A stretch of DNA of 64,000 nt from Daphnia carinata (taxonomy: Eukaryota > Arthropoda > Branchiopoda > Diplostraca > Daphniidae), in assembly GCF_022539665.2 (NCBI RefSeq), contig NC_081334.1, positions 2,542,001 through 2,606,000 of the forward strand. The letters are read 5' to 3'. Positions 46,650-58,969 of this stretch are shown piece by piece (within the stretch, counting starts at the first letter, position 1; each line of letters starts with the position of its first letter). A program made the translations under genes and the position numbers. The notes under the pieces are model-generated. The model had not been told where the DNA came from, did no database searches, and saw only the letters and a list, made by a program, of their open reading frames with translations.

Positions 46650-48100
46650 ATGGGTGAGCACTCTTTACATTAGATTTTATCCTCTTTCATCCATGTTTTG
46701 CTTATTGTTTTTGAATTTGTTTAGTTTTGAATTTGTTGTGCTCAATTTCAATCGTGTTGTAGAACCGTTCGATTTGCTCTAAGTTTTAAAGTCGAATTTC
46801 TTTATAGTGCAACAATATGCCCCTGTCGGTGTCTGACGTTGGCGGGGCGCATCGTGTTAACTGGAGTTAGAACTAATTACGTTCATTTAATCTAGGCATT
46901 TCTCGTGATCACCAACACAAACGCCGGGCCACTGGTGGCAAACGTAAGCCCATCCGCAAGAAGAGGAAGTTCGAGTTGGGCCGTCCACCAGCGAACACCA
47001 AGGTGAGTTTACAATATAGTGGAAGGTATTACGTAGAAGTGTCCGAATCTTAGAGTTGGCAATGAAATCTACCGTATATATTCCAAGTGATTAACATAAC
47101 CAAACCATCTTTCGGCTGAAGAAAATGATGAAGTTACCATTATGATTTTTAAACGACTAATCTTTAAAAGCGAAAGTTTTGGGAACTTCTAACGAAGCCT
47201 CTATTTGCAGCTTGGAGCTCGCCGTATTCACACTGTTCGCGTTCGTGGTGGGAATAAGAAGTACCGTGCCCTTCGTTTGGACCAGGGTAACTTCTCTTGG
47301 GGCTCTGAAGGTGAGTTTCCAAGCAAAGCAGATTTGATTTGTGTTAAATGATGTCATTCGTGCGTGTCATCTGATCCTATTGATGGATAAGACTTCATTG
47401 TCGTTAACTGATAACAAGTTGGTAGTTAGTGGATTGTTTAAAGTGTCGGCTTGTTCACCATTTGAATTTTTTCCATGCACAGGTGTTGCCCGTAAGACCC
47501 GTATCATCGATGTGGTGTACAATGCTTCCAACAACGAATTGGTACGCACCAAGACTTTGGTAAAGAATGCCATTGTTGTTGTCGATGCTACACCCTTCAG
47601 ACAGTGGTATGAAGGCCACTATGCCATTCCTCTCGGTCGTAAGAAGGGAGCCAAGCTTGTGAGTTTTGTTTTTTTAAAGCAAATAGTTCACCATGATGAT
47701 ATACCTTTTACTTGCACTAGGCTGGAGCCTCGTGTGATACTGTTCTAGTATCGCACATTCTAGCCTCTGATGTTCTGTCATAGTTACTCTGAGCTTTGCA
47801 TTTTAATTGTTTTTTCTTAAATGTTTTCATCACTTACTTAACAGCTCTGTTCTTTTGTAGACTGAAGCTGAAGAAGCGGTATTGAACAAGAAAAAGTCCA
47901 AGAAGTCTGAGAAGAAGTACAAGACACGTCAACGCCTCGCTAAGATCGAGACTGCTTTAGATGAACAATTCTTGACTGGTCGTCTCTTGGCATCCATTGC
48001 CAGTCGCCCCGGACAGTGTGGAAGAGCTGACGGTTACATCCTAGAGGGCAGAGAATTGGAATTCTACCTCAGGAAAATGAAGACCAAGAAAGGGAAATAA
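46650..48100 (+). CDS. RpS8: 40S ribosomal protein S8 (eS8)
   Basis: Small-subunit ribosomal protein eS8. Exons 46650-46653, 46896-47002, 47211-47310, 47483-47658 and 47861-48100 give 208 aa, the exact family length. Seen: [17 protein letters not shown] at the N-terminus, [30 protein letters not shown], the FRQWYEGHY and [11 protein letters not shown] blocks, and the basic insert [16 protein letters not shown] before the C-terminal [12 protein letters not shown]. The first coding exon is only ATG+G, typical for this gene. AATAAA overlaps the stop codon (48096-48101), so the 3' UTR may be extremely short. In other animals introns of this gene host snoRNAs; candidate structures are listed separately. 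Confidence 0.97.
47693..47792 (+). ncRNA. Candidate intronic structured RNA (snoRNA- or miRNA-like) in RpS8 intron 4
   Basis: Inside intron 4 (47659-47860) lies a box C-like ATGATGA at 47693-47699, two CTGA boxes at 47767 and 47789, and between them a strong hairpin. The hairpin spans 47719-47766: arms GTGTGATACT and AGTATCGCAC pair over 10 bp, with an outer AGGCT/AGCCT stem. RpS8 introns carry box C/D snoRNAs in vertebrates, which makes an snoRNA likely, but the terminal stem next to the C and D boxes is not convincing. Confidence 0.35.
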
Positions 48101-48954
48101 ATAATTCGCCGCTTTTTGTACTTCTGACCTGTGCTCTCCATCTGCCACAAATCGTTGACAAAAATACAAACGGGCTGGCGATAAACAGTTGTTCATTTCG
48201 TTATCATGGCTGATGGTTGGAATAGTTAGGGGAATACGGTTTGAGGCTTGTTAATATCTAACACTAAGGCACAAGATCTTGAAAGATACTTAGATAATAA
48301 TACCTTTGTTTCGAAGAGCAATTACGATGTTTTGATTTAACCGAATGCAATGCTGACGCCTCATGGATGACAGTTTTATTGAAATGTATCTTCCACGTTC
48401 AGATGTTGGGATAATGGTACACATCACATGCCATTGTATGTTCACCGAGAAACTTCCCACTAAACTGAGAACTACGCTGCATGCAGGTGCGTAAAAAACT
48501 AAATTCAAAGCTTAAGAAAAGCGGTGAAATAAAATCAAAGCAAAATAAATGTAATTTTTTTTCATTTTTTTACATTTGACAATCAAGCATTTATGTAGAC
48601 AAAACAAATTTGTATAATAGTTTGACAGTTTGATAAAATCTACTATGATGAAAATCACATGCCAATGTTTTTCTTTAAAATAAAAATCCGGCTTAACTTG
48701 TAGGAATGTTTAAAATACTCGAATTCCTTTAAATAAGAGGGCAATAGTAAAATCAATTTGGTCTCACATTGCCTTGCATCAGTCAATTTCTTTAAAAGTA
48801 CTTTTAAAACACGAGTCGTAATATTGCCGTTTGAATAATTAAAACAAGAAATTGGTGCTTAATATAGCAGCTCTCCTTTTGTCAGCCCTGTTGAAAATAT
48901 GACTAACTCTTCTTGCCTCTTCCAAAGTAACGAGAAGAGAATACTTATGGTAAT
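48101..48954. other. Convergent spacer RpS8 / KIF13, mostly KIF13 3' UTR
   Basis: About 850 bp, AT-rich, no ORF supported. Likely the 3' UTR of the kinesin gene on the minus strand. Confidence 0.4.
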
Positions 48955-51900
48955 CTAATGCCGGTTGAGGCCATCTCCTCGGCTTTTTGAACGACGCATA
49001 GATGCATCTCCTATAACACATTAATTGTTTGTACAACTAAATACTTAGTGTGCTTGTTAAAGCTTGACAAGAACTTACCTGAGAGAGCAAGTTTACGAGC
49101 ACTTTCACTCATGCCCTCAGCTTTACTCTGGCTACGTTTCATAGCATTGGTAGTAGAGCTTTGCAGCTCAGAAGGGTTGATACTTGAGCCTCTAGAGCTA
49201 TGAAGAGCCCGACCCCTCTTATCCAAAATAAGTTTGTCCGCTTTAACGAAAATCCCGTGCTTTGGTTTGCAGCTGAAATAACAAACTCCTTGAACAGTAC
49301 CATCATGTTTACCTAGAATTACAGACATTTAACTGGGACACATCGCGAATTAGAATTTATCTCTTACCTGTCGGAGCATCTAATGTTACCCCAATCCAAG
49401 TACCAGATGCAAATTGCGTTGCACCTATAAAGGAAATTATGCCCGACCAGTTGTAAGGTCGTACTAAAATACTCTCGCCTACAGTTACCCATTCCGGTAA
49501 AGGCTTGGAGGGTTTACTCGTAACTGCTGGAACCTCGGAAGAAGTTTCCTAAACGTAAATGAAATTAACATTTATAAGCGGTGCTAATAAAATGAATGAA
49601 AAACTTATTGCTACCTCATCGTCGGTGGCTGTAAGGCGTTCGATGGAAACGTTGCTACTGCTACTATGAGCACTGCCATAACTATTGTTGAGATTAAGCG
49701 ATTCGTTTACGGTCAATGCCGTGGGGCAGGAGGATCGATGAGCCTTTAGAGCTGTCAATTTGTCAACCGAAGCTTTTGACCTCCGAACGACTCCACATTC
49801 AGTGGAGACGACCGTCAAGCTCTTTTCGAATTCTTCTTGGTTCGCTTCGTACGTAGACGCAATGGGTGGCTGTGGCAGTGGCTGAGCTATCGGATGATCT
49901 GGCGTTTCTTCCGTGCTAACACTACAACTTCTTAAAGAGCACTCGTCCTCATTGGTACTAGAAAGCGTCACCTCTGACGCTCCATTCGATCCGTACCCAC
50001 TAGAATAAACGCTCTCGCCTTGTGGACCATTCTCATCGGCATGCACTTGCAACCGGCTTTCGTTGTCAATCATGTCTAATTCAGCTTCTTCTTCGTTCTA
50101 ACATAAAACATTTTTGTGCTTTACTTATGCTATCTTTCTTTTTGTTACTAGAACTTTTGATACCTTATCTTCCATTATTTCAGGGGTAGTTTCTAGCTTG
50201 TCCACAAAGACAAGGGATGATATTGCATGGTTACCAGCAGTAGGATTTTCTTCATGTAAAGTTGTCATTCTTGAGACGAGACGGGAAGATGCGGGACTAG
50301 GAGATGACTGATTTAATCTACCTAGTCCTGCACTGGCATTAAGATTAAGATAATTGGGCCGCGTCACCGTTGAATCAAGTGATCTGCGAGCAACTTCACT
50401 AGATGGTGAATTAGGAGATCCTGTTGTCGTATTTTTATCCTAAAATGAATTAATGATTAGTTTACTATACAAAGAGGTTAGAAAAAACTAGTCTTACTCG
50501 GCCTTGAATGCCAAGTATTTCGGCCGCAAAATTGGCCAATGATTCTGAGCGTCCCATTTTCCCTGTACTGCCATTACTGTTTTCTTCTTGCCAACGAAGT
50601 AACTGGGACAGGTTGGGAACACTCAAGGTCTTTCTCATGGTTGAGCTCGTTTTTCCACCTTGTTGGTTTTGGAGTAGTTCTTTTACAGCCAAATTCTGGC
50701 GGAGTCTGTCCAACGTCAAAATAGATTCGACTGCCCCTACGCTTTTCGTATATTTTTCGATGTAAGTTTCACCGTCCTCAGAATAGACGTCTTCACCTGA
50801 AGCTGCTAGCTGTGCTAGGGATTCGCGATCTTCCAGCTCTTCGCTGGCTTTAGGTACATTGGATACGATTTCGTACATAACTCCCGAAGAGGTAATCGAA
50901 TCAACACGTCCGATCTTCTTCTTCAAAATGCTCGTAAGGCTCTGTTTCTTGTAGATATTAATTGCAAGTCTCTTGCGCAGAATGAGATCCATCGGAGAAG
51001 GATGTGACAATCGAACCTAAGTTGCGAGGTTGTAATGTTAGTTTATGGCAAAACAAAAGTAATAAACAACTAACCGTGGCCTTTAAGATCAAGTAGACTC
51101 GCTCATTTGCTTCAGTAACGCGGTTTAGATATAAACTGTCATGAATTGAAGAGTCCCAGGCAGCGACGGCACCGATATCTTCATTGTCAAGATACCTGAT
51201 GATTGGCAAGCTGGAAAACTGTCCACCATGTTCTTTAGGTAAGATGGAGTTGCTTCCAGCTGGTGACATAAACTGCCCATCATCAACCATATTTAAACCG
51301 TCGAGAAAGGAACTATTTTCAAAACTTCCATGTAGATTTGATTGATAGGGTGCGGAAAGATCGTCTGGGTTTAAATCGAGGAACAAGACCGGGACGTGCC
51401 GTTCCAAACCAGCAGGAGGATTCCAATCCGTCGGTACGGGGGCACCTAAATCATCGGCAGTAGATTAAAAAACAAGCCGCTCATATTACATTTATTGGAT
51501 CTATTTTTACCTGGAATTCCCGAACTGGATATGGGTATCAAGACTGTGTTTCTCTCCTCCGTCAGGCTAACCCACTGGTTCACCAAACTCTGCTCACGTT
51601 CAACATCGCTCTCGCTTTTGTCTGGCTTTTGCATTAAACGTTGCAATTGCTGGTCAAGATGTTGTCTTCTACGTGCAACGGCATCGCTCCACTTGTCACG
51701 CAACAATAGCAGGTCTTCCTCTTGGTACGAATCGAGCTGTTTTTGCAATTTGGACCTGGCTGAAACACTTCCTATTTCGACACATGTCACTGTCTCACAG
51801 ACCAGTGGTAACGTGCCAGAGTCACGGACAGGTCGGACACGTACGCACACTCGTCGTTGTTGTCCTTGGCGTAGTTGATAGACACCTCCAGACAGACAGT

Positions 51901-54900
51901 CTCGATGTATAACCTCAACTGGAACGTACTCTCCAGAATCACTCAATTCCTACATGGATAGAGAGGTACGAAGTTTGTAAACATACTAAACGCATTGACA
52001 AGTACGTCATACCTGAATTTCCACCCATAATTCAATTCGACGTGAAACTTCACGCCATTTATCCGCTAACGATCTCACTTTTGCTAGCTGCTGCTGCTCC
52101 ACTTCCCATGCAGTTTTCCCAGCTATAAAATAATAAATAAACGTTTAAATAGTCCACAGCTTCCCGAAAGTTTAAAGATACCTGTGAAACCAACACTTCG
52201 ATGACCCCAAACCTCAATTGAAAGAGCGCCTTCACTGCACAAATCCATAAACTCCTCTGTTAATTGGACAGTAAAATCCTTTACATGATCAAAGCGAATG
52301 CGAACATCATTTTGGTTTCGCCGGTCCTCATCCTCGTTACTCATCACTGTAGGTACTACCACAGCCTCTGTTTGTCCGAACATGTTATACTGACAGAAAA
52401 CAAAGTGGGACAAAGATGCCGGCAGCCCGCAAACCTAGAAGGGTAGGAAAAACAAACAGTTCAAGTTAAAATAAAAGTGAATTACAATTTTTCTCACCTG
52501 GTGTATGCTAACACGGCACGTTATCGTAGAGCAATTGCTATTAGATGTAACATCCTCATCTTGCTCATCCCAATTCTCACCCGAGTCAGATTCACACATG
52601 TGATCGGTAGGAAATTGACCAGCTATTCTGCTCAGTTCCACCTGGGATAAATTCACAAATTACTTGGATTGCAATAATATTTTTTATAACACACGAAAAA
52701 TAAAAAAGCGCAGTACCTGTAATTTTCCGGCTACTTCTCCTTGTTGAGATATAATAGGAACAAAGTAATTTAACCTAACGTCATGGAAGAGCACATCCAT
52801 GTATATATTAGCGACACCAATTAAACTATGGCTCTCTTGCAGCTCGTAGAATGGATCAGAGCCTGTGTACGTAAAAAATAATTAATCAAATATTCGAACT
52901 CTTTGGCGTTTAAAAAAAAATCTTACCTGGAGACAGGAAAGGATTTTCCCTTCTATTAAGCGGATCCACATTCTTGAATTCGTTGTAGAGATCTCTCATG
53001 TCCACTAATTTGACGTCTAATTTATCTAATGACCAGATTTGATTGGGCTTCCCTGTCCGCCTGACAAGAATCGCTGGTTCACTCACCAACCCTATTCGTT
53101 TACGATTAGGACTCAGGTTGGCAGGTGGGATTTGGAGAGTTACACTAAAGCGTGTCTGCTTCCCAAGTTCCTCGGCTAATACATTGGCTTCACGAGCGAG
53201 AGCGTTAGCCCGTACGATGTCTTCTCTAAGCTGCGCCAAACTTCGTCGGAATACCTCATCCTTCTCTTGTGCCCATCTTTCTGAGCGTGGCGTCCCCAGT
53301 CCCACACTTCCGCGAAGGGATCTACCGCTCAGATCAAGCGATGAGAAGGATGAAGATGGAGACATGGGTGATAGAAGGGAAGTACGAAGTTGATGAAAAT
53401 GTCGTTCATATTCTTGCCGTTGACGCTGTAGAGCTCGTTGTTTGTCTTCTTCGTGTTGCTTCTCCAAACGGGCGATTGCCGTCTAATGAACAGAAATATT
53501 TTAAGAAATGGGTCATTGTGCATATTGAAGTTACGTAAATTACTTGAATGGGATCATTGGACATTTCTTTTAGGACAAGTTCTTCTCGCGCAAAATTGAA
53601 ATCTGGTTGAATCTGTTCTTCGCTAGTTGGACTAGGACGCGGGCAGTTGACCCGAAAAAAATGGTTGTTTCCCCATAGCAACCGATCACCGTGACGGAGT
53701 AGGACTCGAGCAATTACAGGCGATCCATTCAAAAAGCAGGGCGCGACCCCTATTGGTTCCATAAATAGTTGTCCATTCTCAATAAGTAATTGACAGTGCT
53801 CGGTCTGGATGCCAAGTCCAGACAGCTGGATATCAGGCTGACTATCAGCGTCTTGCCGGCCCACAAGAGTACGATCCTAAATGAAAAGCGTGTATATACA
53901 CAAATGTCCAAATGGAAGTTAGAGGGCATTTACCTTTAAATAGTAGACAAGTAATTCGTTGAGTGATGGGTCAGCATTCAAGTTAACCAGATAGAACTTA
54001 TTCTTCTCCACTTGGATCCCAGAAGCTTGGACGGAAATACCCATTTTTTCTAAAGCCTGTTGCCGTTCGTGGTGCACACGTTCCGTTTTCACCAGTTTCT
54101 CTTCCCACGTTTCCGACATGGCACTCATCAGTTTTTCCGACTGATGAAGTTGCTCGCTGAGATCATCACGGTACACGGCATGCTAATAAGATACAAGGAA
54201 TCATATTAGTCCTGCCTCGTTGCGTCATTTTTAGGTAGTTGGAAAACTAATTATAAAAGATATTGCAGTTCAAAGTATGTCTCTTTCACAGACATGCTCA
54301 AGAGTGGAAATAAAGGGATCAACACAAAAACTATTTTATCCTAAAGCTACTAAAAAGTCTGTGAAGGAATGGCATTGCGTCCCCCAACAAGATCTGCGTC
54401 TGAGAACAAAACTTTATGGAGGATGGATCATAACACCCCACCCACAATTGGCATAGAAAAACGCCCTGGATTACGATACCCGAAAATAGCTAATAGTATA
54501 CTGTGTAAAGCTTTATATTTATAACCTCGTTTCTTATGAGAACCTGGGAAAAAAGGTCTTAAACCAAAATATTCTTGCTGTGCTCGCATTTTTCTAAGGC
54601 TTCTAAGCTTTTAGCCTATATAACCCACCATAATAAACAATGCATTGGTTGACGGTGCCTTTCGAAATGCCATCACAGCCCACCTCAAGAGGCTTAAGGC
54701 TAGCAGAGTACGAGATATGCCCATATATTTAGGAAAAACAAGGCTTACCTTGAGTTGCTCTTTAAGGAATTCCAATTCCTCTCTCAATTCTCTAATGATA
54801 CGGCCGTTCGGATCTTCGTTAACTACTGCGTGGCAAACGATACGTTTGGCTCTGTCAGCATAGCGTAGTGTCGACAAAGTTTCCTCGTAGTTGTCTGACG

Positions 54901-57900
54901 CCGGGGATATCGTGGCCACCATGACTGTTCTGCTGTTTCCACCCAAGTTATCCTATGTAAGGAGTCGTAATATGATATGATTGTTTAAAATTTAGTATTG
55001 GGAGAAACTTACTTTAAGAAGCCATGTCAACACAGAATCTCGATACGGGACAAATTTGTCCTTATTTTTTAGCGTAGCTTGATCGGCCAACTTGGAAATG
55101 ACTAAGCCCAAGGTGGTAAGCGACTTATTGATGTTGGATCCCTCTTTCAGCCGGTCTCCGACTGCTCCCGTCTTAGAGACGCGCTCGGATCCAGCCAAAT
55201 CGACCAAAGACATTTTGCTGACCTTTCCATTTTTTGGTTTAAAAAATTAAATATATGATTGAAAAATGTTTTTTTTTGAAGTTAAATTTCAAAGCTAACC
55301 TTTTCGCCAGTTACGTCACTAAAAGGATCAGTAAATATTTGAGTAAGAATAACGTTGAAAACAGCATGTGAGCGGGACGATTCGCTGTTCATGTTGGTTG
55401 CGGCTACAGTTCGTGACTTATTTCCTTCGCCCATAAGCACTTCAATGTCTTGATAAGATGTAACAGCCAGCTGGGCCAGACCGTCTACGTAAGGACCTAG
55501 TACCGAATGCTCTCGCACTTTAAGCGATTGCTTGTGAGCCCCAGGGTCTAACAAATCGTGGACTTTTTCGTTGTATATCTCCATATAGCTCACTTCGACC
55601 TAGAGGATATTCAACGAAAATATATTAATGTTGAAGGACACCCATTTCAATGTCTTAAGAATGAATTAGAATACCTTGCACATCAAGGAAGGTTCTTCTT
55701 CCTTGAGTCGTTTGATTCGATCAAAGAGAGCGTTGCATAGCCGTGGAATGATCCCCGGATTGTTTTGCGTTCCCATCATTGTGTACGACTTTCCGGACCC
55801 TGAATTCCCATCGTAATATAAAAGAAGTAATTAATCAATCGGTAAATACAAAATGGCAACGGTTGAACAGGTAAATCATTCACTGTAAGATAATCTCATT
55901 GCGAAATTGTGGGCTACGTCATTCCTATAACGGGAATAGTGCAACGCGACTCCCACCAAATAACCAAGCTTCCCTTTGTTAATTACAGCCACATTAAGGC
56001 ATTCATCCTAATAGTAATATGAACGAATGCGAAATATGACCATCCCGTAAGATCGATTACCCTTGGTTGGTCTGTCCCCGGGCAGATCCCTCGCATTTTA
56101 GAAAAGAGAGCGGAGATATGGGAAAAAGCTTGTGCGCCCTTCTTGTAACATATGCTTTTACACACAGAGGGAACAATTAACGTCTGCGGAAGTGTGACCC
56201 TAAGCATAACAACAAAATTAAACAATGCATCATCGGAGTCAGTTCGGGTGGGAGGAGTTAACGCTTTTCTACCAATGCACGGTACGAAGCAAATCTCATA
56301 TACTTGGAACTACTATGTGGCTTCAACTACAAAAAAAAGGAAGAAAAAAACAGAAAAGTCGAGTCAAATCTTGTTGGTACAGTTACAAGAAAACCCATTA
56401 TCAAGAGTCGAGTGAAAGAGCGGGTAAGAAAAAAAAAAGAAAGGAATACGTTATTGCAGACATAACCCGAGGACAACATGAAATCAGCGCTGGGGCTGAT
56501 ACACGAAAAAATGCAACGAAAGAGGTCAAGTACATTTGCTTGCTTCATTGAAAAATAAGATAGGGTATGAAAGGTTTTCCGAACCTGTTTGTCCGTAGGC
56601 GAAGATGCAGGCATTATATCCTTGAAAGGCGTTTTCTAACAAATCCTGGCCGAGAGCTTCGAAAACCTTTTCTTGGCTACTGAATCTGCTATCCTCTTCG
56701 TCCAGCGAGAAAAAACTGTGGTCGAATGTGAAGCTTTTGGGGTCCTTCCGGCTGTAAAAAGAAGAAGTCAAGAGTTAGATTACTAGTTAACGTTAGGCCA
56801 AACGTAATCTTGGCTTCCGACAACTGACGCAGCCAGACAAAATATAAGAGAGTACACACGCATCAATAAATACACAATTTTTGGAAAATCTACTAAGAAT
56901 CCCGGGGTATTGAACAGAGTGCACCGGCTTTTCCCCAGAAAATACTCCAAACAGAGCAGATGATACACGATTGAGCGCTCATCCGAAAGGTCACGGGGTA
57001 CTGAAACTGCGGGCCGGGAAAAGAAAAAAATAAGACCATTGGTGTATTCACTGTACAGGGATGCAATAAATCACGCCTCCCCCTATTTCGAATGATTGCA
57101 AAAGAAAGAAGCAAGCGAGCGTGCCTGCCACATTGATCACAGTTCTGCCGCTCGAAATGAGTCACCTTCTTTCTTTCCGATTGGGGACTCGATGTTAGTT
57201 GCACAGTCGGTGACGATCACCAAATCAATTCGGTTGGCCAAATGTCACGCACAAAGATGGGAAGGGGAAACTAGTGTGGAACTTCGATTGAGGCATGCAA
57301 TGAAAAGAATAATAAAAATTGAACATACTGCAAGAGGAACAGAAGGGGGGTGGAGATGAGGCTCCCCTAACATCATGCCATTTTTGAAGTCCTCTTTTGC
57401 CTTTCTCTATACTTAATGTTCGAAAGGCTAAATAAAGCTTCACATATTTTTTACATTAAACTAGGCCTCAAGTAAACACAAGAATTTTTCCATTAGGTTA
57501 AATATGAGTGATGCTTTTCATAATCTCCTATCTCACTTCTCATTCTCCCTCCCTTTTCCCTTAAAAATGATTCAAACCATAGGCAATTTTAGTTCTTGTC
57601 TGAAATAACCAGGACCAGAGTGTGCTGGGGCATCTGTAGATAAGATAAGACAACCTACGTTCTAAAACTATGGTGTTTTAACATGAACAGGAAATTGAAC
57701 TGGGAGTGTAAGTGGAAGTGTACCTTTCTGGTGGTTTATCCAATGTTGAAGGGTGGTGTAAGACTGTCTGCGAGTCTATCATCTCGACTACACATTTGGT
57801 GCTCAGGTCAATTTCTTGAAGGACAAGAAAATGATTTACACTTAAATTCACAGAAATATGCTAAACTAGGACTTCATTACCTCGCCGGTTAAAAGGCCGA

Positions 57901-57932
57901 ACCCTGACAGCGACCTGAACCTTGTTCGACAT
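48955..57932 (-). CDS. Khc-73: Kinesin-3 motor KIF13 / Khc-73 with FHA and CAP-Gly domains
   Basis: Plus-end-directed microtubule motor of the kinesin-3 family; in flies and mammals it moves endosomal and polarity cargo and binds Dlg/centaurin-type partners. Twenty-two exons (57881-57932 first, 57724-57814, 56585-56751, 55675-55799, 55300-55599, 55013-55222, 54749-54952 ... 48955-49010 last) join in phase to 1832 aa, matching KIF13B (about 1826). Seen: [15 protein letters not shown]-loop [15 protein letters not shown], switch [14 protein letters not shown], switch [16 protein letters not shown], and neck [15 protein letters not shown]. An FHA domain lies at about 465-560 ([17 protein letters not shown]), followed by coiled coils and KIF1B/DUF3694-type blocks. 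The C-terminal CAP-Gly domain is at about 1690-1760 ([22 protein letters not shown]). The CAP-Gly end separates KIF13B/Khc-73 from unc-104. Introns 2, 3 and 7 are long (0.57-0.97 kb) for this gene. Confidence 0.95.
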
Positions 57933-58969
57933 TGTTTTGATAAATATTTATATGTCTAGGACACCAAAACAACACAAGGGACACAAATACTAGGGGTGGC
58001 AGATAGGGAACTGCCTAATGCCTTCACTTTTGCACTGAGATCGCACAACTCATCTACTTTGGCACGGGTTAACTAATAAAACCCTAAGAAAACCCAGCTC
58101 ACTAACTCGGTCCGATTAAATATATTAAGACATGGGAACTGTTTAGGAGCAACTGCAGCTGCTGTAGACTGCTGGCGCAAGCTAACAAATGAATAAAGAC
58201 GACTCAGGCCAATGAGTTCCGAAATTCAATGTGATCAGCTTTGTATTTGCGTTGCCAGCCATTGGCTGCACACAGTTTCGATGACAACCCAGTGCCCTAC
58301 CGAGACGCTAACGGGAATCATACGAACTAGCTATAACGCTATTTTGAAGACCTTTCATTTAAACAGCAACGATGCGCTTTCGAATCAATGTTATAGGCTT
58401 GATTTAGTGAGGAGCGAAAGGATAATGAACAAAATAATTTTTTTTCGTCACTCTGTTTCCATTATGTTTTACAAACGATAAGAGCAAATAGACAACTACG
58501 AAATGCAGTTTGTAGATGGCGTTGAGTGACCACGTTAAGCATTACTGGTGGGGACTTTTGGCCTGAAAAATTTATGGTACATCTTGAATTGTATTTGGGA
58601 CTGTTGTTAAACAGTAGCTTCGTTCACTTTCCCAACTTTTTTAATGTTTTCCGATTTCTTTGTGTTGCAATACGGAAACGGATTTTGATATTGAGTGATT
58701 TAGGGTTTGCCTGAGAAAGTTGCAGCACCTTTGAGTCATCAGGATTTTGCATTTTTTTAGTAGTGTTGTTCGTAGTCACGTTGCCACACCCTGTGTGTTA
58801 GTGTTATTGTTATCGATTTGCGCAAGCGCTGTTGTAGGGATTAACTAGTTCGCCTTTCCGTCGTTGTTTGATCGAAATTGTTGTTGTCGTTTAACTGTCG
58901 AGCAACTGCGTTGTACTGTTAACTTGCAAGGAAAGCATAGTGTTCCATTATTATTAGTGAAGTTGCATA
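57933..58969. promoter_or_regulatory. Divergent promoter region KIF13 / SERINC
   Basis: 1.04 kb between two divergent coding starts; should hold both promoters and 5' UTRs. No clean TATA box seen. Small ORFs inside have no support. Confidence 0.45.

Noticed and set aside
56152-56614. Overlapping ORFs in KIF13 intron 3
   Set aside because: They lie within a clear intron between two phase-matched motor exons and are A/Lys-rich low complexity with no kinesin similarity.
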